Assembly: GCF_003053845.1 (NCBI RefSeq)
Contig: NZ_QAYG01000006.1
Span: forward strand, 124,001 to 188,000
Direction: 5' to 3'
Source: Breoghania corrubedonensis
GTDB lineage: Bacteria; Pseudomonadota; Alphaproteobacteria; Rhizobiales; Stappiaceae
DNA length: 64,000 nucleotides
Under the pieces are notes generated by a model. The model was given only the letters and a program-made list of their open reading frames with translations, did not search any database and was not told the DNA's origin. Position numbers and translations under genes: made by a program. Below, piece by piece: positions 27,660 through 36,389 of this stretch; the first letter of the stretch is position 1; the number at the start of each line of letters is the position of its first letter.

Positions 27660-27746
27660 GTGACATCGGATCAACGCCATCTGGCCGTTTATGCCGGGTT
27701 CACGGCCATTCTGGTCGCCGCTCTGGTGCTTTTCGCGATGCGATAG
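27660..27746 (+). CDS. Possible 28-residue single-span membrane peptide
   Basis: A GTG start eight bases after GAGGAG opens a short frame reading MTSDQRHLAVYAG then FTAILVAALVLFAMR. It is one hydrophobic helix with a short polar start. It lies 12 bases after the flavoprotein stop. The good ribosome-binding site, close spacing and membrane-helix content support a real small protein, perhaps a subunit of the flavoprotein. Very short frames arise by chance, so confidence is low. Confidence 0.4.
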   Translation: MTSDQRHLAVYAGFTAILVAALVLFAMR

Positions 27747-27867
27747 AAAATGCCTCGCGTATTGGTCTGTAAATTAACTTCGAAACCCGTTAGATACCGC
27801 TTGCGGCGGGCTTGTTCCGAGTCCGCTCTTCTCCATGCGCAAGGCGGCGGGATCGCAAGGCTTACCC

Positions 27868-29892
27868 ATGAGCTTCACACTGGATCTGGCGAATTGGGTG
27901 ATCGCTTATCTCGGCCAGAATCCGCACCTTTCCATCGCCGTCGTGTTTCTTATCTCGATGGGCGAGGCGCTGCTCATCATCGGGCTGTTCGTCCCCTCCA
28001 CCGTGGTGCTGGTGGGGGCGGGAACGCTGGTGGGGGGCGGCAAACTCGATTTCTGGCCGATCTTCGTCGCCACGACCTCCGGCGCCATTCTCGGCGATGC
28101 CGTGTCGTACTGGGCCGGGCGGTTCTACGGCGCGCGGCTCAAGCGCATGTGGCCGCTGTCGAAATACCCCGGGCTGGTTGAAAAGAGCGAGCTGTTCTTC
28201 TCCGATCACGGCGGCAAGTCCATCGCCATCGGCCGCTTCGTTCCGGGCGTGAAGGCCGTCATTCCCGGCATCGCCGGCATGATGGGCATGAGCCACACCC
28301 GCTTCGTCACCATCAATGTGCTGTCGGCCTTCGTCTGGTCGCTGACCCATCTCCTGCCCGGTGTCTTCATCGGCAAGGGGCTGGCGGTGGCGAGCCAGGT
28401 TTCGGGCCGCTTCGCGATCGTTCTGTTCGCCCTGATCGGCGTTGTGTTCATCGCCGCGTGGCTCATCCGCGTCGTCGTCATGAGCGTGATCCCGCTGCTC
28501 ATCCGCCTTCAGACGCGCCTCGTCGACCATGCGGCGTCCCGGCCCGGCCGTATCTGGCAATGGCTGGCAGAGACCTTCGCCCCCGACAATCCGCGCGCGC
28601 TGCGCGTCGTGGCGCTGAGCGCCGTGCTGGCCGCCGGCGGTATCGGCTTCGCCTCGCTGCTGGAGGATCTGGTCGCGCGCGATACGATGATCTACGCCGA
28701 CCTTTCCATCGCCAATCTGGTGCAGTCGGTGCGCAACACGCCGGCCGACCGGGTGATGGTGGCGATCACCATGATGGGCGACGGCACGGTGCTGATCGCG
28801 CTGGGGGCGGTGATCGTGGTCTGGCTGCTGGCGCGCAAGGCCTGGACGATCGCCGGCGCGGCGGCTGTGACCATGGCGTCGGCAGCGCTGTTCGTCCCTT
28901 TCATGAAGCTGCTGCTGCAGCGCGCCCGGCCGACCGAGATCTTCAGTGGTGCCGACATCTATACCTTCCCCTCCGGCCACGCGACGCTCGCGACCGTGGT
29001 CTTCGGCATCCTGGCGGTGCTGATCGGGCTTGGTGTCGGGCGCTGGGGCAAGGCGGTGATCTTCGCCTGTGCGGGCGCCATCATCGTGGCGATCGCCTGT
29101 TCGCGCATCTATCTGGGGGCGCACTGGCCTTCAGATGTCGCCGGCGGGTTCCTGTTCGGCGTGTCGATGACGGCGGCCTTCGCGCTTGCCGTGGAGGCGA
29201 CTCGGCCGGAAAAGATCGCGCCGGTGGTGCTCGGGGCGGTTTCGCTGGTCGTCTATGCGATCGTCTCGCTGGTCTACGTCGCCAACGGCCATGCCTCCGC
29301 GATGCTGTTCTACAGCGCGCCGGTGCATGCGACCGTCGTCACCGATGCGCATTGGCGCGAGGTCGGCTGGAAGACGTTGCCCGCGCGGCGGATCGAGCTC
29401 ACGGGCGAGACCGGCGAGCCGTTCATCGCCCAGTGGGCGGGCCCGGTGGAGACCCTGAAGACGCTGTTGCATGACAGTGGCTGGGAGATCGTTCCCACCT
29501 GGTCCTGGGTCGACGTGCTCGCCTATTCCGACGGGCGCAACCGGATCGACGCGCTGCTGCCGCGCCCCTCGCTGCATGAAGGCCGGCTGGCCAACCTGAG
29601 CGCGACCAAGTCGGCGCCGAAGGATCACGGCCGCCTGGTTCTGAGAGCCTGGCAGACGGATACGATCGTGACCGGAGAAAACGGAGAACGGCGACCGCTG
29701 GTGCTCATCAGCCTGACGCTGGAGCGCAAGAAGGAACTTCCGATCATCGCGCTGCCGCACGACGTGCCCGCGCCAACGCGCGACGTGGTGGGCGTGCTCT
29801 CGCTGCTGGCGAAAGCGGGCAAGGCGGAAACGGCCCCCAACGATCAGGGGTCCAGGCGCCGCCCGCCGCTTCTCGTGCATGTCGCCCTCTGA
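27868..29892 (+). CDS. DedA-PAP2-LssY three-domain membrane protein
   Basis: This 674-residue protein joins three families. Residues 1-200 are DedA-like (GEALLIIGLFVPSTVVLVGAG, GRFVPGVKAVIPGIAGM). Residues about 260-440 are a PAP2 phosphatase with all three motifs: KLLLQRARPTE, PSGHAT and SRIYLGAHWPSDVAGG. The last 190 residues resemble the LssY C-terminal domain. A role in lipid or undecaprenyl phosphate recycling is likely from the DedA and PAP2 families. ATG 27868 is preferred over ATG 27835 because AAGG precedes it. It stands alone. Confidence 0.9.
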   Translation: MSFTLDLANWVIAYLGQNPHLSIAVVFLISMGEALLIIGLFVPSTVVLVGAGTLVGGGKLDFWPIFVATTSGAILGDAVSYWAGRFYGARLKRMWPLSKYPGLVEKSELFFSDHGGKSIAIGRFVPGVKAVIPGIAGMMGMSHTRFVTINVLSAFVWSLTHLLPGVFIGKGLAVASQVSGRFAIVLFALIGVVFIAAWLIRVVVMSVIPLLIRLQTRLVDHAASRPGRIWQWLAETFAPDNPRALRVVALSAVLAAGGIGFASLLEDLVARDTMIYADLSIANLVQSVRNTPADRVMVAITMMGDGTVLIALGAVIVVWLLARKAWTIAGAAAVTMASAALFVPFMKLLLQRARPTEIFSGADIYTFPSGHATLATVVFGILAVLIGLGVGRWGKAVIFACAGAIIVAIACSRIYLGAHWPSDVAGGFLFGVSMTAAFALAVEATRPEKIAPVVLGAVSLVVYAIVSLVYVANGHASAMLFYSAPVHATVVTDAHWREVGWKTLPARRIELTGETGEPFIAQWAGPVETLKTLLHDSGWEIVPTWSWVDVLAYSDGRNRIDALLPRPSLHEGRLANLSATKSAPKDHGRLVLRAWQTDTIVTGENGERRPLVLISLTLERKKELPIIALPHDVPAPTRDVVGVLSLLAKAGKAETAPNDQGSRRRPPLLVHVAL

Positions 29893-30068
29893 AGCGATTT
29901 CTTGCGTATCGTCCCACGCGGCGATCGCGCGATCCCCACGCGGTCAGCCGGGGCAGGCCGTCGCAAGGGGGAGAGCCAGGCGGTTGCCACGGCGCGGCAC
30001 GCGTTTCCTCGTGCCGTGAAGCACACTAGCGGCCGCGCGAGATCGAAAGTCGCCGGCATCGCGGGCAG

Positions 30069-30587
30069 TCACTCCGCCAGGCTTTCCTTGGGCGCACGGC
30101 GTTTTGTTCTGAGCGCCTCGATCATGCGCTCGAGCACATCGTAGGCCTCGTCCAGCAGATCGTAGCCGATGTCGGAAGCGATGGAGCTGTAGAGGCGTTC
30201 AGATTCGGGGGCGAGCTGGTTGAAAAGAGTTCGCCCCTTCTGCGCGATGGTGACGATGACGCGACGCTGATCCGCCTTGTTCGTCCGCCGGTTGATGATA
30301 CCGGCCGCATCCAGCTTCGGCAGGATGCGCGACAGGCTGGCGGGATGAATGCCGCACACGTCGCTCAAATCGAGGATCTCGCGCGATTCGACTTCCATGA
30401 GCGCCCGGATGATGCGCCATTGCTGGTCGGTCAGCCCGTGCGCATGCAGATGCGGCCGGAACCGCAGCATGACCTCCTCCCGGGCCGCCATGAGTTGCAT
30501 GGGCAACGACTGATGAAACGGGCGCAGAAAGAGATCCTTGCCGCTTTCACCGGTTTCCTGACTGGACTTCAATTCACTTGCCGTCAA
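30069..30587 (-). CDS. MarR-family regulator, HpaR-like
   Basis: This 172-residue protein has a MarR winged helix (GLTDQQWRIIRALMEV, LSDVCGIHPASLSRILPKLD, RTNKADQRRVIVTIAQKG). The opening SLPMQLMAAREEVMLRFRPH resembles HpaR, the repressor of homoprotocatechuate degradation genes. No such pathway is nearby except a single FAA hydrolase 5 kb away, so the real target is unknown. The start is a TTG preceded by AAGGCG; a later ATG near residue 30 would lose a conserved helix. An inverted repeat upstream could be its operator. Confidence 0.82.
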   Translation of the reverse strand: MTASELKSSQETGESGKDLFLRPFHQSLPMQLMAAREEVMLRFRPHLHAHGLTDQQWRIIRALMEVESREILDLSDVCGIHPASLSRILPKLDAAGIINRRTNKADQRRVIVTIAQKGRTLFNQLAPESERLYSSIASDIGYDLLDEAYDVLERMIEALRTKRRAPKESLAE

Positions 30588-30689
30588 TTGGATCGCCTTG
30601 TGTCTTGTTCAATCCTACAAAGCTGCGGCGATGGGAAGTCGTGCCAGTTTCGGTCAATTTTTTCCGGGCGGTGCAAACTGCCCTTGCTT

Positions 30690-30704
30690 ATTAGCTTAAC
30701 TAAT
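30690..30704. promoter_or_regulatory. Possible MarR operator
   Basis: ATTAG-cttaa-CTAAT is a 5-bp-arm inverted repeat in a short AT-rich patch, about 100 bases upstream of the MarR gene and 350 upstream of the transglycosylase gene. It is the only obvious palindrome in the 30588-31051 gap. Confidence 0.4.
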
Positions 30705-31051
30705 TAAATGAAATGATCCTGTAGATTCATCTCGTACTACACCTGATAGAATAGGACGGATGTCGCCCATGTCAAAAACGATTTTGAACGGTGCAGACGT
30801 TCTTGTCGCCTTCCGCAGCGACTCCGGTGCGTGGCATGTGGAAAATCCTTGCCGCGCCGTGGCGAAGTGCGCGCGCGTGCCGGCTGTTGTTCGCCGCGTT
30901 CGTCGCCGGGGGGAGGGGCGGGCTTGCGGTGCGCGGCGGGTCGTGGCAGTCAACGAAGCGGTCTGAGGGGGCCTGCTTCGCAATATCGGTAACAGCCTCG
31001 CCGGTCTCAGGGCCGGCAAGATCCGCGACATACATCACCACGGAGTGCGCA

Positions 31052-32281
31052 ATGCGGCGACTTGCAAAGACGATTACGGGCCTTGCCGTCCTGGCAGCCG
31101 GGACGCTGGCCGCGGCCGGCGGGACAATGGGCGGAGCCCAGGCAGCCGGATGCCGCAATACCGGCGATTTCGGCCGTTGGCTTGAGGATTTCAAGACCGA
31201 GGCCCGGACGCAGGGGATTTCCGCGCGCGTTATTTCCTCCTCGCTCGATGGTCTTCGATACGACCCCTCGATCGTGCGCAAGGACCGCGCCCAGAGCGTG
31301 TTTTCCCAGAGCTTTCTGGAATTCTCCAACCGCATGGTTTCCGGCTATCGGATGAAGCAGGGAACTCGGCTTCTGAAGCAGAACGCCTCCGAGTTCCGCG
31401 AACTGGAACGCAAATACGGAGTGCCGGGACCGGTCATCGTCGGTTTCTGGGGGCTGGAAACGGATTTCGGCGCGAATATCGGCAATCTGCCGGTGATGAA
31501 TTCCCTGGCGACGCTCGCCTTCGACTGTCGGCGCCCGGACCTCTTTCGCGAGCAGCTCATGTACGCGCTGAAGATCGCGCAGCGCGGTGACCTGAGGCCC
31601 GACCAGATGATCGGCGCATGGGCGGGCGAGCTCGGCCAGCTTCAATTCCAGCCCAAGGACTATTTCGAGCTCGGTGTCGACTACAACGGCAATGGCCGGG
31701 TCGATTTGCTCAAGGAAGTTCCCGACGTTCTGGCCTCGGGCGCGCGACTGATCCAGAGCCACGGCTGGCGGGCGGGCGAACCGTGGCTTGTGGAGGTGCG
31801 GGTACCGCGCTCCATGCCGTGGGTCGAGGCGGGACTGGAAACCCACCATGGGGAAGCGAAGTGGTCGGGGTGGGGCGTGACCGCGCGAGACGGTTCGCCG
31901 CTGAAGTCGACCGGTCTGGAAGCGTCGCTGCTGCTGCCCATGGGCCGCAACGGGCCGGCCTTCCTCGCCTATCCCAATTTCGACGTCTATCTGCAGTGGA
32001 ACCAGTCGCTCGTCTACGCCACCACGGCGGCCTATTTCGCAACACGGCTCGCCGGCGCCCCGCCGCGTTTCGCGGGCAATGGCGATGTCGATGCGCTGAG
32101 CTTCAACGAGATCAAGACGCTTCAGCATATCCTGCAGAACCGGGGCTACGACGTGGGCGGCGTGGACGGAATGATCGGCGCCAATACGCGTTCGTCGGTG
32201 CGCGACGTGCAGGCAAAGCTCGGCCTGCCGGTCGACGGCTACCCCACGAAGGACCTGTTGCGGCGCCTCGCCGGCCAATAG
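31052..32281 (+). CDS. Lytic murein transglycosylase (MltB type) with peptidoglycan-binding domain
   Basis: This 409-residue periplasmic enzyme cleaves glycan strands with formation of anhydromuramic ends. A signal peptide (KTITGLAVLAAGTLAAAG) ends near AQAAG. The GH103/SLT_2 domain has the catalytic Glu136 in GFWGLETDFGANIGN, then AWAGELGQLQFQPKDYFE. A PG_binding_1 domain closes the protein (about residues 345-405, LQHILQNRGYDVGGVDGMIG). ATG 31052 is used because it begins the signal peptide; the longer upstream frame is poor. Four 37-bp tandem repeats begin 46 bases after the stop. Confidence 0.92.
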   Translation: MRRLAKTITGLAVLAAGTLAAAGGTMGGAQAAGCRNTGDFGRWLEDFKTEARTQGISARVISSSLDGLRYDPSIVRKDRAQSVFSQSFLEFSNRMVSGYRMKQGTRLLKQNASEFRELERKYGVPGPVIVGFWGLETDFGANIGNLPVMNSLATLAFDCRRPDLFREQLMYALKIAQRGDLRPDQMIGAWAGELGQLQFQPKDYFELGVDYNGNGRVDLLKEVPDVLASGARLIQSHGWRAGEPWLVEVRVPRSMPWVEAGLETHHGEAKWSGWGVTARDGSPLKSTGLEASLLLPMGRNGPAFLAYPNFDVYLQWNQSLVYATTAAYFATRLAGAPPRFAGNGDVDALSFNEIKTLQHILQNRGYDVGGVDGMIGANTRSSVRDVQAKLGLPVDGYPTKDLLRRLAGQ

Positions 32282-32327
32282 GCCCGGCAGGGCAAGGAGA
32301 CGAACGAGCCGGCAAGAACGCCCGTTT

Positions 32328-32475
32328 GCGAATGAGGTTGATCGGCTGGCGGCATTCGCCGCCTGCCAATGAGGTTGGTCGGCTGGCGGCATTCGCCGCC
32401 TGCCAATGAGGTTGGCCGGCTGGCGGCATTCGCCGCCTGCCAATGAGGTTGGTCGGCTGGCGGCATTCGCCGCCT
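32328..32475. repeat. Four tandem 37-bp repeats, each with a hairpin
   Basis: Units lie at 32328-32364, 32365-32401, 32402-32438 and 32439-32475, with no spacers and only one to three base changes between them. Each contains the perfect palindrome GGCGGC-ATTC-GCCGCC. The 37-base period is not a multiple of three, so it is not a coding repeat. It lies in the 32282-32742 gap between the transglycosylase and the histidine kinase. It is not a CRISPR array, as there are no spacers. Confidence 0.95.
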
Positions 32476-32742
32476 GCCGGTGACGTTTCCGACGTGTGTT
32501 GCCATCGCCACGGGGCGCGGTTGTGCGCCGCGAATACGCATATGTAACGATATCTGACGCCGCGTGCGGGTGTTATCGTTAACCTCGTGAGTTGTCATTA
32601 GGATCGGGGCATGCGCAGGCACGATCCGTCGCGGTTGTCGTGAGCCGGATCGGTGGTCTTCAGGCTGATTCCGCATCCCCAGATCATCGCGCGGCGTGCC
32701 CTTGAGTATCCGGCTATCCCCCGCAGCGAGCGGACGACCGGC

Positions 32743-35355
32743 ATGCTTGGCAGGTATAAAGGCAGCGTCGCCAACAGGATCATCCTCTGGATCGTTGTCT
32801 TTTCGATCGTCGCCTGCGCGATGGTGACGGCCGTGCAGGTCTACTTCGAGCAAAAGAACCACATCGCCCGCATCGAGGCCGAAATCGCCGGTATCGAGCG
32901 TTCCTATACAAGCAGCGTGCGCCGGGCGCTGTGGATACAGGACATGGCCCAGCTGCAGATGCTGGCGGAGGGAATCGCGGCAGCGCGGGAAATCGCCTTC
33001 GTCAGCATCAATGAGAACGGCAATCCGGTGGCGACGGTGGGCAGACGGCCGGCCGATGGCGGCGTCGTCTGGGAAACGCCCATCACCTTCGAGCATCGCA
33101 ACGCCATCATCGAGATCGGCCGGCTGGTGATCGTCGGCGATCTGGCGCGCGCGCGCGAGCAGATATTGTGGCTGGCGTTGCGGATGCTGGCGACGAATGT
33201 CGCGATCACGCTGTCGATCGCGGTCTTCGTCTATTTCATTTTCTCACATCTTGTGACGCGGCACCTGAGCGCCATGGCCGAGCAGTTGAGCCGGATGTCG
33301 GGCGACGATCTGGAAACCGTGCTGCGGCTTGATCGCGCGCGGGCGAGCGGGGCGGGGGATGACGAATTCGACCTGCTCGTTTCCGCTTTCAACGGCCTGC
33401 GGGACCGCTTGCGCGAAACCCGGGGCAAGTTCAAGAAGGGGCAGGAGGAACTGAGGTCGAGCGAGCGGCGCTACCGCGCCATTCTCGACGAGATGCTGGA
33501 TACCTATTACCGCACCGACAATGCCGGTGTGGTGACGATGGTCACGCCCTCGATGTATGATTTGGTCGGCTGGCGACCGCAGGACGCGATCGGGCGCAAG
33601 GCGGTCGATTTCTACGTCGATCCAGACTGCCACGCCCGGTTCATCGAGTCGTTCAAGATGCACGGCGGTTCGGTCCGCGCCTTCGAGGCGGCGATGCGGC
33701 ACCGCGACGGGCGCATCGTGTGGATTTCCACCACGGCGCGGATCTATCGCGACGATGATGGCAACATCGCCGGGATCGAAGGGATCGCCCGCGATATCAC
33801 CGAGCAGCGCGCCGCGGCGGAGGCGGTCAGGCGCAGTCACAACCAGCTCCGGCTCGTCTCGGACTCCGTGCCCGCGCTGATCCTCTATGTCGATGACGTG
33901 CTCAAGATCCGCTTCGCCAACCGGGAGGCCGCGAAGTGGCTTGCCCGCGACGTCGAGGAGATCGTGGGCAGCGATATCGATACCGTCATGGACAAGACGT
34001 GGGTGGACCGGATCCGCCCGCATTGGGAAGCCGCTCTGATCGGCGAGTTGCAGGTGGTATCCGATACCTTCGTGGCGCCCGATGGCAAGGAGCGGCGGCT
34101 GGAACTCAGGCTGGTGCCGCACGCGCAGGCTGATGGCACGGTGGAGGGGTTCTTCGCCCTCGGGCTCGACATGACCGAACGCCTGATGCTGGAGGAGCGG
34201 CTGCGGCAGTCGCAGAAGATGGAATCGGTGGGCCAGCTCACCGGCGGCGTCGCACACGATTTCAACAACCTGCTCGGCGTGATCCTCGGCAACGTGGAGT
34301 TCCTGATCGAGGAGCCGGAGATGGATGCCGGCGAGCGCGCGCCGCTTCTGGCCGCCATTCAGCGCTCGGGCGAGAGAGGCGCGCGGCTGACGCGGCAGTT
34401 GCTGGCCTTTTCGCGCATGCAGCCGCTGGAACCGAGCACGCTCAATCTGGATCGCGACCTGAAGGAGTTCGTCTCGATGCTGCGTCCCACGATCGGCGAC
34501 GCGGTGACGGTGACGATGCATGCCCAGCCCGGCCTGTGGCCGTGCATGGCCGATCGCGGATTGCTGGAACTTGCCATCTTGAACCTGATGCTGAATGCGC
34601 GCGATGCGATGCCGGAAGGCGGCGAGGTGATGCTCACGCTCGCCAATGCGGATGTGAACGACAAGGGACAGGCAGCCGAGATCGGGCTGGAGCCCGGCGA
34701 CTACGTGATGATCGCCGTTTCCGACTCCGGAAAGGGTATCCCCGCGGAAATGCAGCCTCATGTCTTCGAACCGTTCTTCACGACCAAGGATGTCGGGCGC
34801 GGGACAGGGCTCGGCCTTTCGATGGTCTACGGGTTCGTTTCCCAGTCCGGTGGGCAGGTGACGCTGGAAAGCGAGATCGGTGCGGGCACGACGATTCGTC
34901 TCTACCTGCCGGTCGCGCATCTGGTGACCCTGACGGCGGAAGCGGATGCGAATGCGGCGGGCGCGAAGCGCGGCATCTGCGGGCGCAGCGAACGTATTCT
35001 CGTGGTGGAGGATGACGCGGATCTGCGCGCCCTCACCGCGACGATGCTCGATCGTCTCGGCTACAAGGTCATGCTTGCCCATGACGGGCCGAGCGCGCTG
35101 GATCTTCTGGAAAGCGGACTGCTGCCCGATATCGTCTTGACCGATGTGCGCCTGCCCAACGGCATGCTGGGACCGCAGGTCGTCAGCGCGGCGCGCGAAA
35201 TCGAGCCGGGTATCCGGGCGATCTACATGACGGGCTTCGCCGACCGCACCCAGGTGGCCAGTGCGGATCTCGACGGCAACGACATCCTGATCAAGAAGCC
35301 GTTTCGTTCCGACGATCTGGCCCTCGTGCTGGAGCGGGTCCGCACAAGTGACTGA
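32743..35355 (+). CDS. Hybrid sensor histidine kinase with HAMP, two PAS and a receiver domain
   Basis: This 870-residue membrane kinase has two N-terminal membrane helices (IILWIVVFSIVACAMVTAV near 15-33 and NVAITLSIAVFVYFIFSHL near 150-168), flanking a periplasmic loop. HAMP and two PAS domains follow. The phospho-accepting His505 is in GGVAHDFNNLLGVI. The ATPase domain has NLMLNARDAMPEGG, SDSGKGIP and GRGTGLGLSMVYG. A C-terminal receiver has Asp801 in VLTDVRLPNG. No separate response regulator lies beside it. ATG 32743 is chosen; a GTG at 32653 would add 30 residues before the first helix. Confidence 0.92.
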   Translation: MLGRYKGSVANRIILWIVVFSIVACAMVTAVQVYFEQKNHIARIEAEIAGIERSYTSSVRRALWIQDMAQLQMLAEGIAAAREIAFVSINENGNPVATVGRRPADGGVVWETPITFEHRNAIIEIGRLVIVGDLARAREQILWLALRMLATNVAITLSIAVFVYFIFSHLVTRHLSAMAEQLSRMSGDDLETVLRLDRARASGAGDDEFDLLVSAFNGLRDRLRETRGKFKKGQEELRSSERRYRAILDEMLDTYYRTDNAGVVTMVTPSMYDLVGWRPQDAIGRKAVDFYVDPDCHARFIESFKMHGGSVRAFEAAMRHRDGRIVWISTTARIYRDDDGNIAGIEGIARDITEQRAAAEAVRRSHNQLRLVSDSVPALILYVDDVLKIRFANREAAKWLARDVEEIVGSDIDTVMDKTWVDRIRPHWEAALIGELQVVSDTFVAPDGKERRLELRLVPHAQADGTVEGFFALGLDMTERLMLEERLRQSQKMESVGQLTGGVAHDFNNLLGVILGNVEFLIEEPEMDAGERAPLLAAIQRSGERGARLTRQLLAFSRMQPLEPSTLNLDRDLKEFVSMLRPTIGDAVTVTMHAQPGLWPCMADRGLLELAILNLMLNARDAMPEGGEVMLTLANADVNDKGQAAEIGLEPGDYVMIAVSDSGKGIPAEMQPHVFEPFFTTKDVGRGTGLGLSMVYGFVSQSGGQVTLESEIGAGTTIRLYLPVAHLVTLTAEADANAAGAKRGICGRSERILVVEDDADLRALTATMLDRLGYKVMLAHDGPSALDLLESGLLPDIVLTDVRLPNGMLGPQVVSAAREIEPGIRAIYMTGFADRTQVASADLDGNDILIKKPFRSDDLALVLERVRTSD

Positions 35356-35535
35356 GGTCTGCGTGGGGCGGGTTGACAGAAAGGGCCGGGCAGGTATCGC
35401 GGTGCCCTTGCGCGCCGCTGTCATCTTCTGGCACTGATGGTGCCCGGCAAGGCTCGTTCCGCCTCGCCGGCACATGCCCCGCCTCGTGGCTTCCGCCGTT
35501 CAGCCCGCCCTCTTCAGCCAGAGTTGAGATCGCCC

Positions 35536-36228
35536 ATGACCGAGACCGGTTTCGTCATTCTTCCGCCCGTTGTGCCCATGCTGCCGGTCAAGGGGAGGGA
35601 CGAGACGTTTCCCGTGCGCCGTATCTACTGCATCGGCCGCAACTATGCCGCCCATGCCATCGAGATGGGGCATGACCCGAACCGCGAGCCGCCGTTCTTC
35701 TTTCAGAAGAACCCCGACAACATCGATACCTCCGGCCGCTTTCCCTACCCGGTGAAGAGCGCCGACGTTCACCACGAGATCGAGATGGTGGTGGCGCTGA
35801 AATCGGGCGGCACGAACATTCCCGTCGACACCGCGCTCGACCATGTCTTCGGCTATGGCGTCGGGCTCGACATGACACGGCGCGACCTGCAGGGCGAGGC
35901 CAAGAAGCTCGGCCGGCCATGGGAGATCGGCAAGGCGTTCGAGCATTCCGCGCCGATGGGGCCGCTGGTGCGGGCCGAAGAGATCGGCCACCCGGGCGCG
36001 GGCAGGGTGGACCTGAAGGTCAACGGCCAGCTGCGCCAGGAGGGCGATCTCGACCAGCTCATCTGGAAGGTGCCGGAGATGATCGCCTATCTGTCGGAGT
36101 ATTTCGAACTGGCGGCGGGCGATCTCATCATGTCCGGCACGCCGTCCGGCGTCGGCGCGGTCGTGAAGGGCGACGTCATGGAAGGCGCGATTGAAGGCGT
36201 CGGTGGGATCCGGGTGGAGGTGGTGTGA
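35536..36228 (+). CDS. Fumarylacetoacetate hydrolase family protein
   Basis: This 230-residue protein has the FAH fold and probably cleaves a C-C bond in a beta-diketo acid such as fumarylpyruvate or acylpyruvate. Key motifs are RIYCIGRNYAAHAIEMG, FFFQKNPDNI, the metal-binding HHEIEMVVAL, GYGVGLDMTRRDLQ and LIMSGTPSGVG. Length matches the short FAH subgroup. The ATG at 35536 aligns with the family start; an upstream in-frame ATG adds proline- and arginine-rich sequence. It is a single gene, so the pathway is not defined. Confidence 0.9.
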   Translation: MTETGFVILPPVVPMLPVKGRDETFPVRRIYCIGRNYAAHAIEMGHDPNREPPFFFQKNPDNIDTSGRFPYPVKSADVHHEIEMVVALKSGGTNIPVDTALDHVFGYGVGLDMTRRDLQGEAKKLGRPWEIGKAFEHSAPMGPLVRAEEIGHPGAGRVDLKVNGQLRQEGDLDQLIWKVPEMIAYLSEYFELAAGDLIMSGTPSGVGAVVKGDVMEGAIEGVGGIRVEVV

Positions 36229-36272
36229 GGAACCGGGTGCCGCCGAGGCCGTGATGCCGCGATCTTTCTTCC

Positions 36273-36302
36273 GTCATTGCCGGGCGAAGTCCGGGCAATG
36301 AC
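36273..36302. repeat. Dispersed palindrome GTCATTGCC...GGCAATGAC
   Basis: A 30-bp imperfect palindrome with 9-bp arms GTCATTGCC and GGCAATGAC, the inverse of the ATTGCCCGG family, lies between the convergent FAA hydrolase and permease genes and may also terminate transcription. Confidence 0.75.
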
Positions 36303-36389
36303 GCGCATACCGGGGCCCCGGACTTCGCGGCGGGATGGCCGCGGAGAGACGGGGTGCGGTTGAGAAATGCGCCCCGCCTCTCGTGATCC

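Noticed and set aside
32328-32475. CRISPR array
   Set aside because: The 37-bp units are directly adjacent with no spacers and no cas genes nearby.
33244-35475. 743-codon minus-strand frame opposite the hybrid kinase
   Set aside because: It is a codon-bias shadow; the plus-strand kinase motifs are intact.
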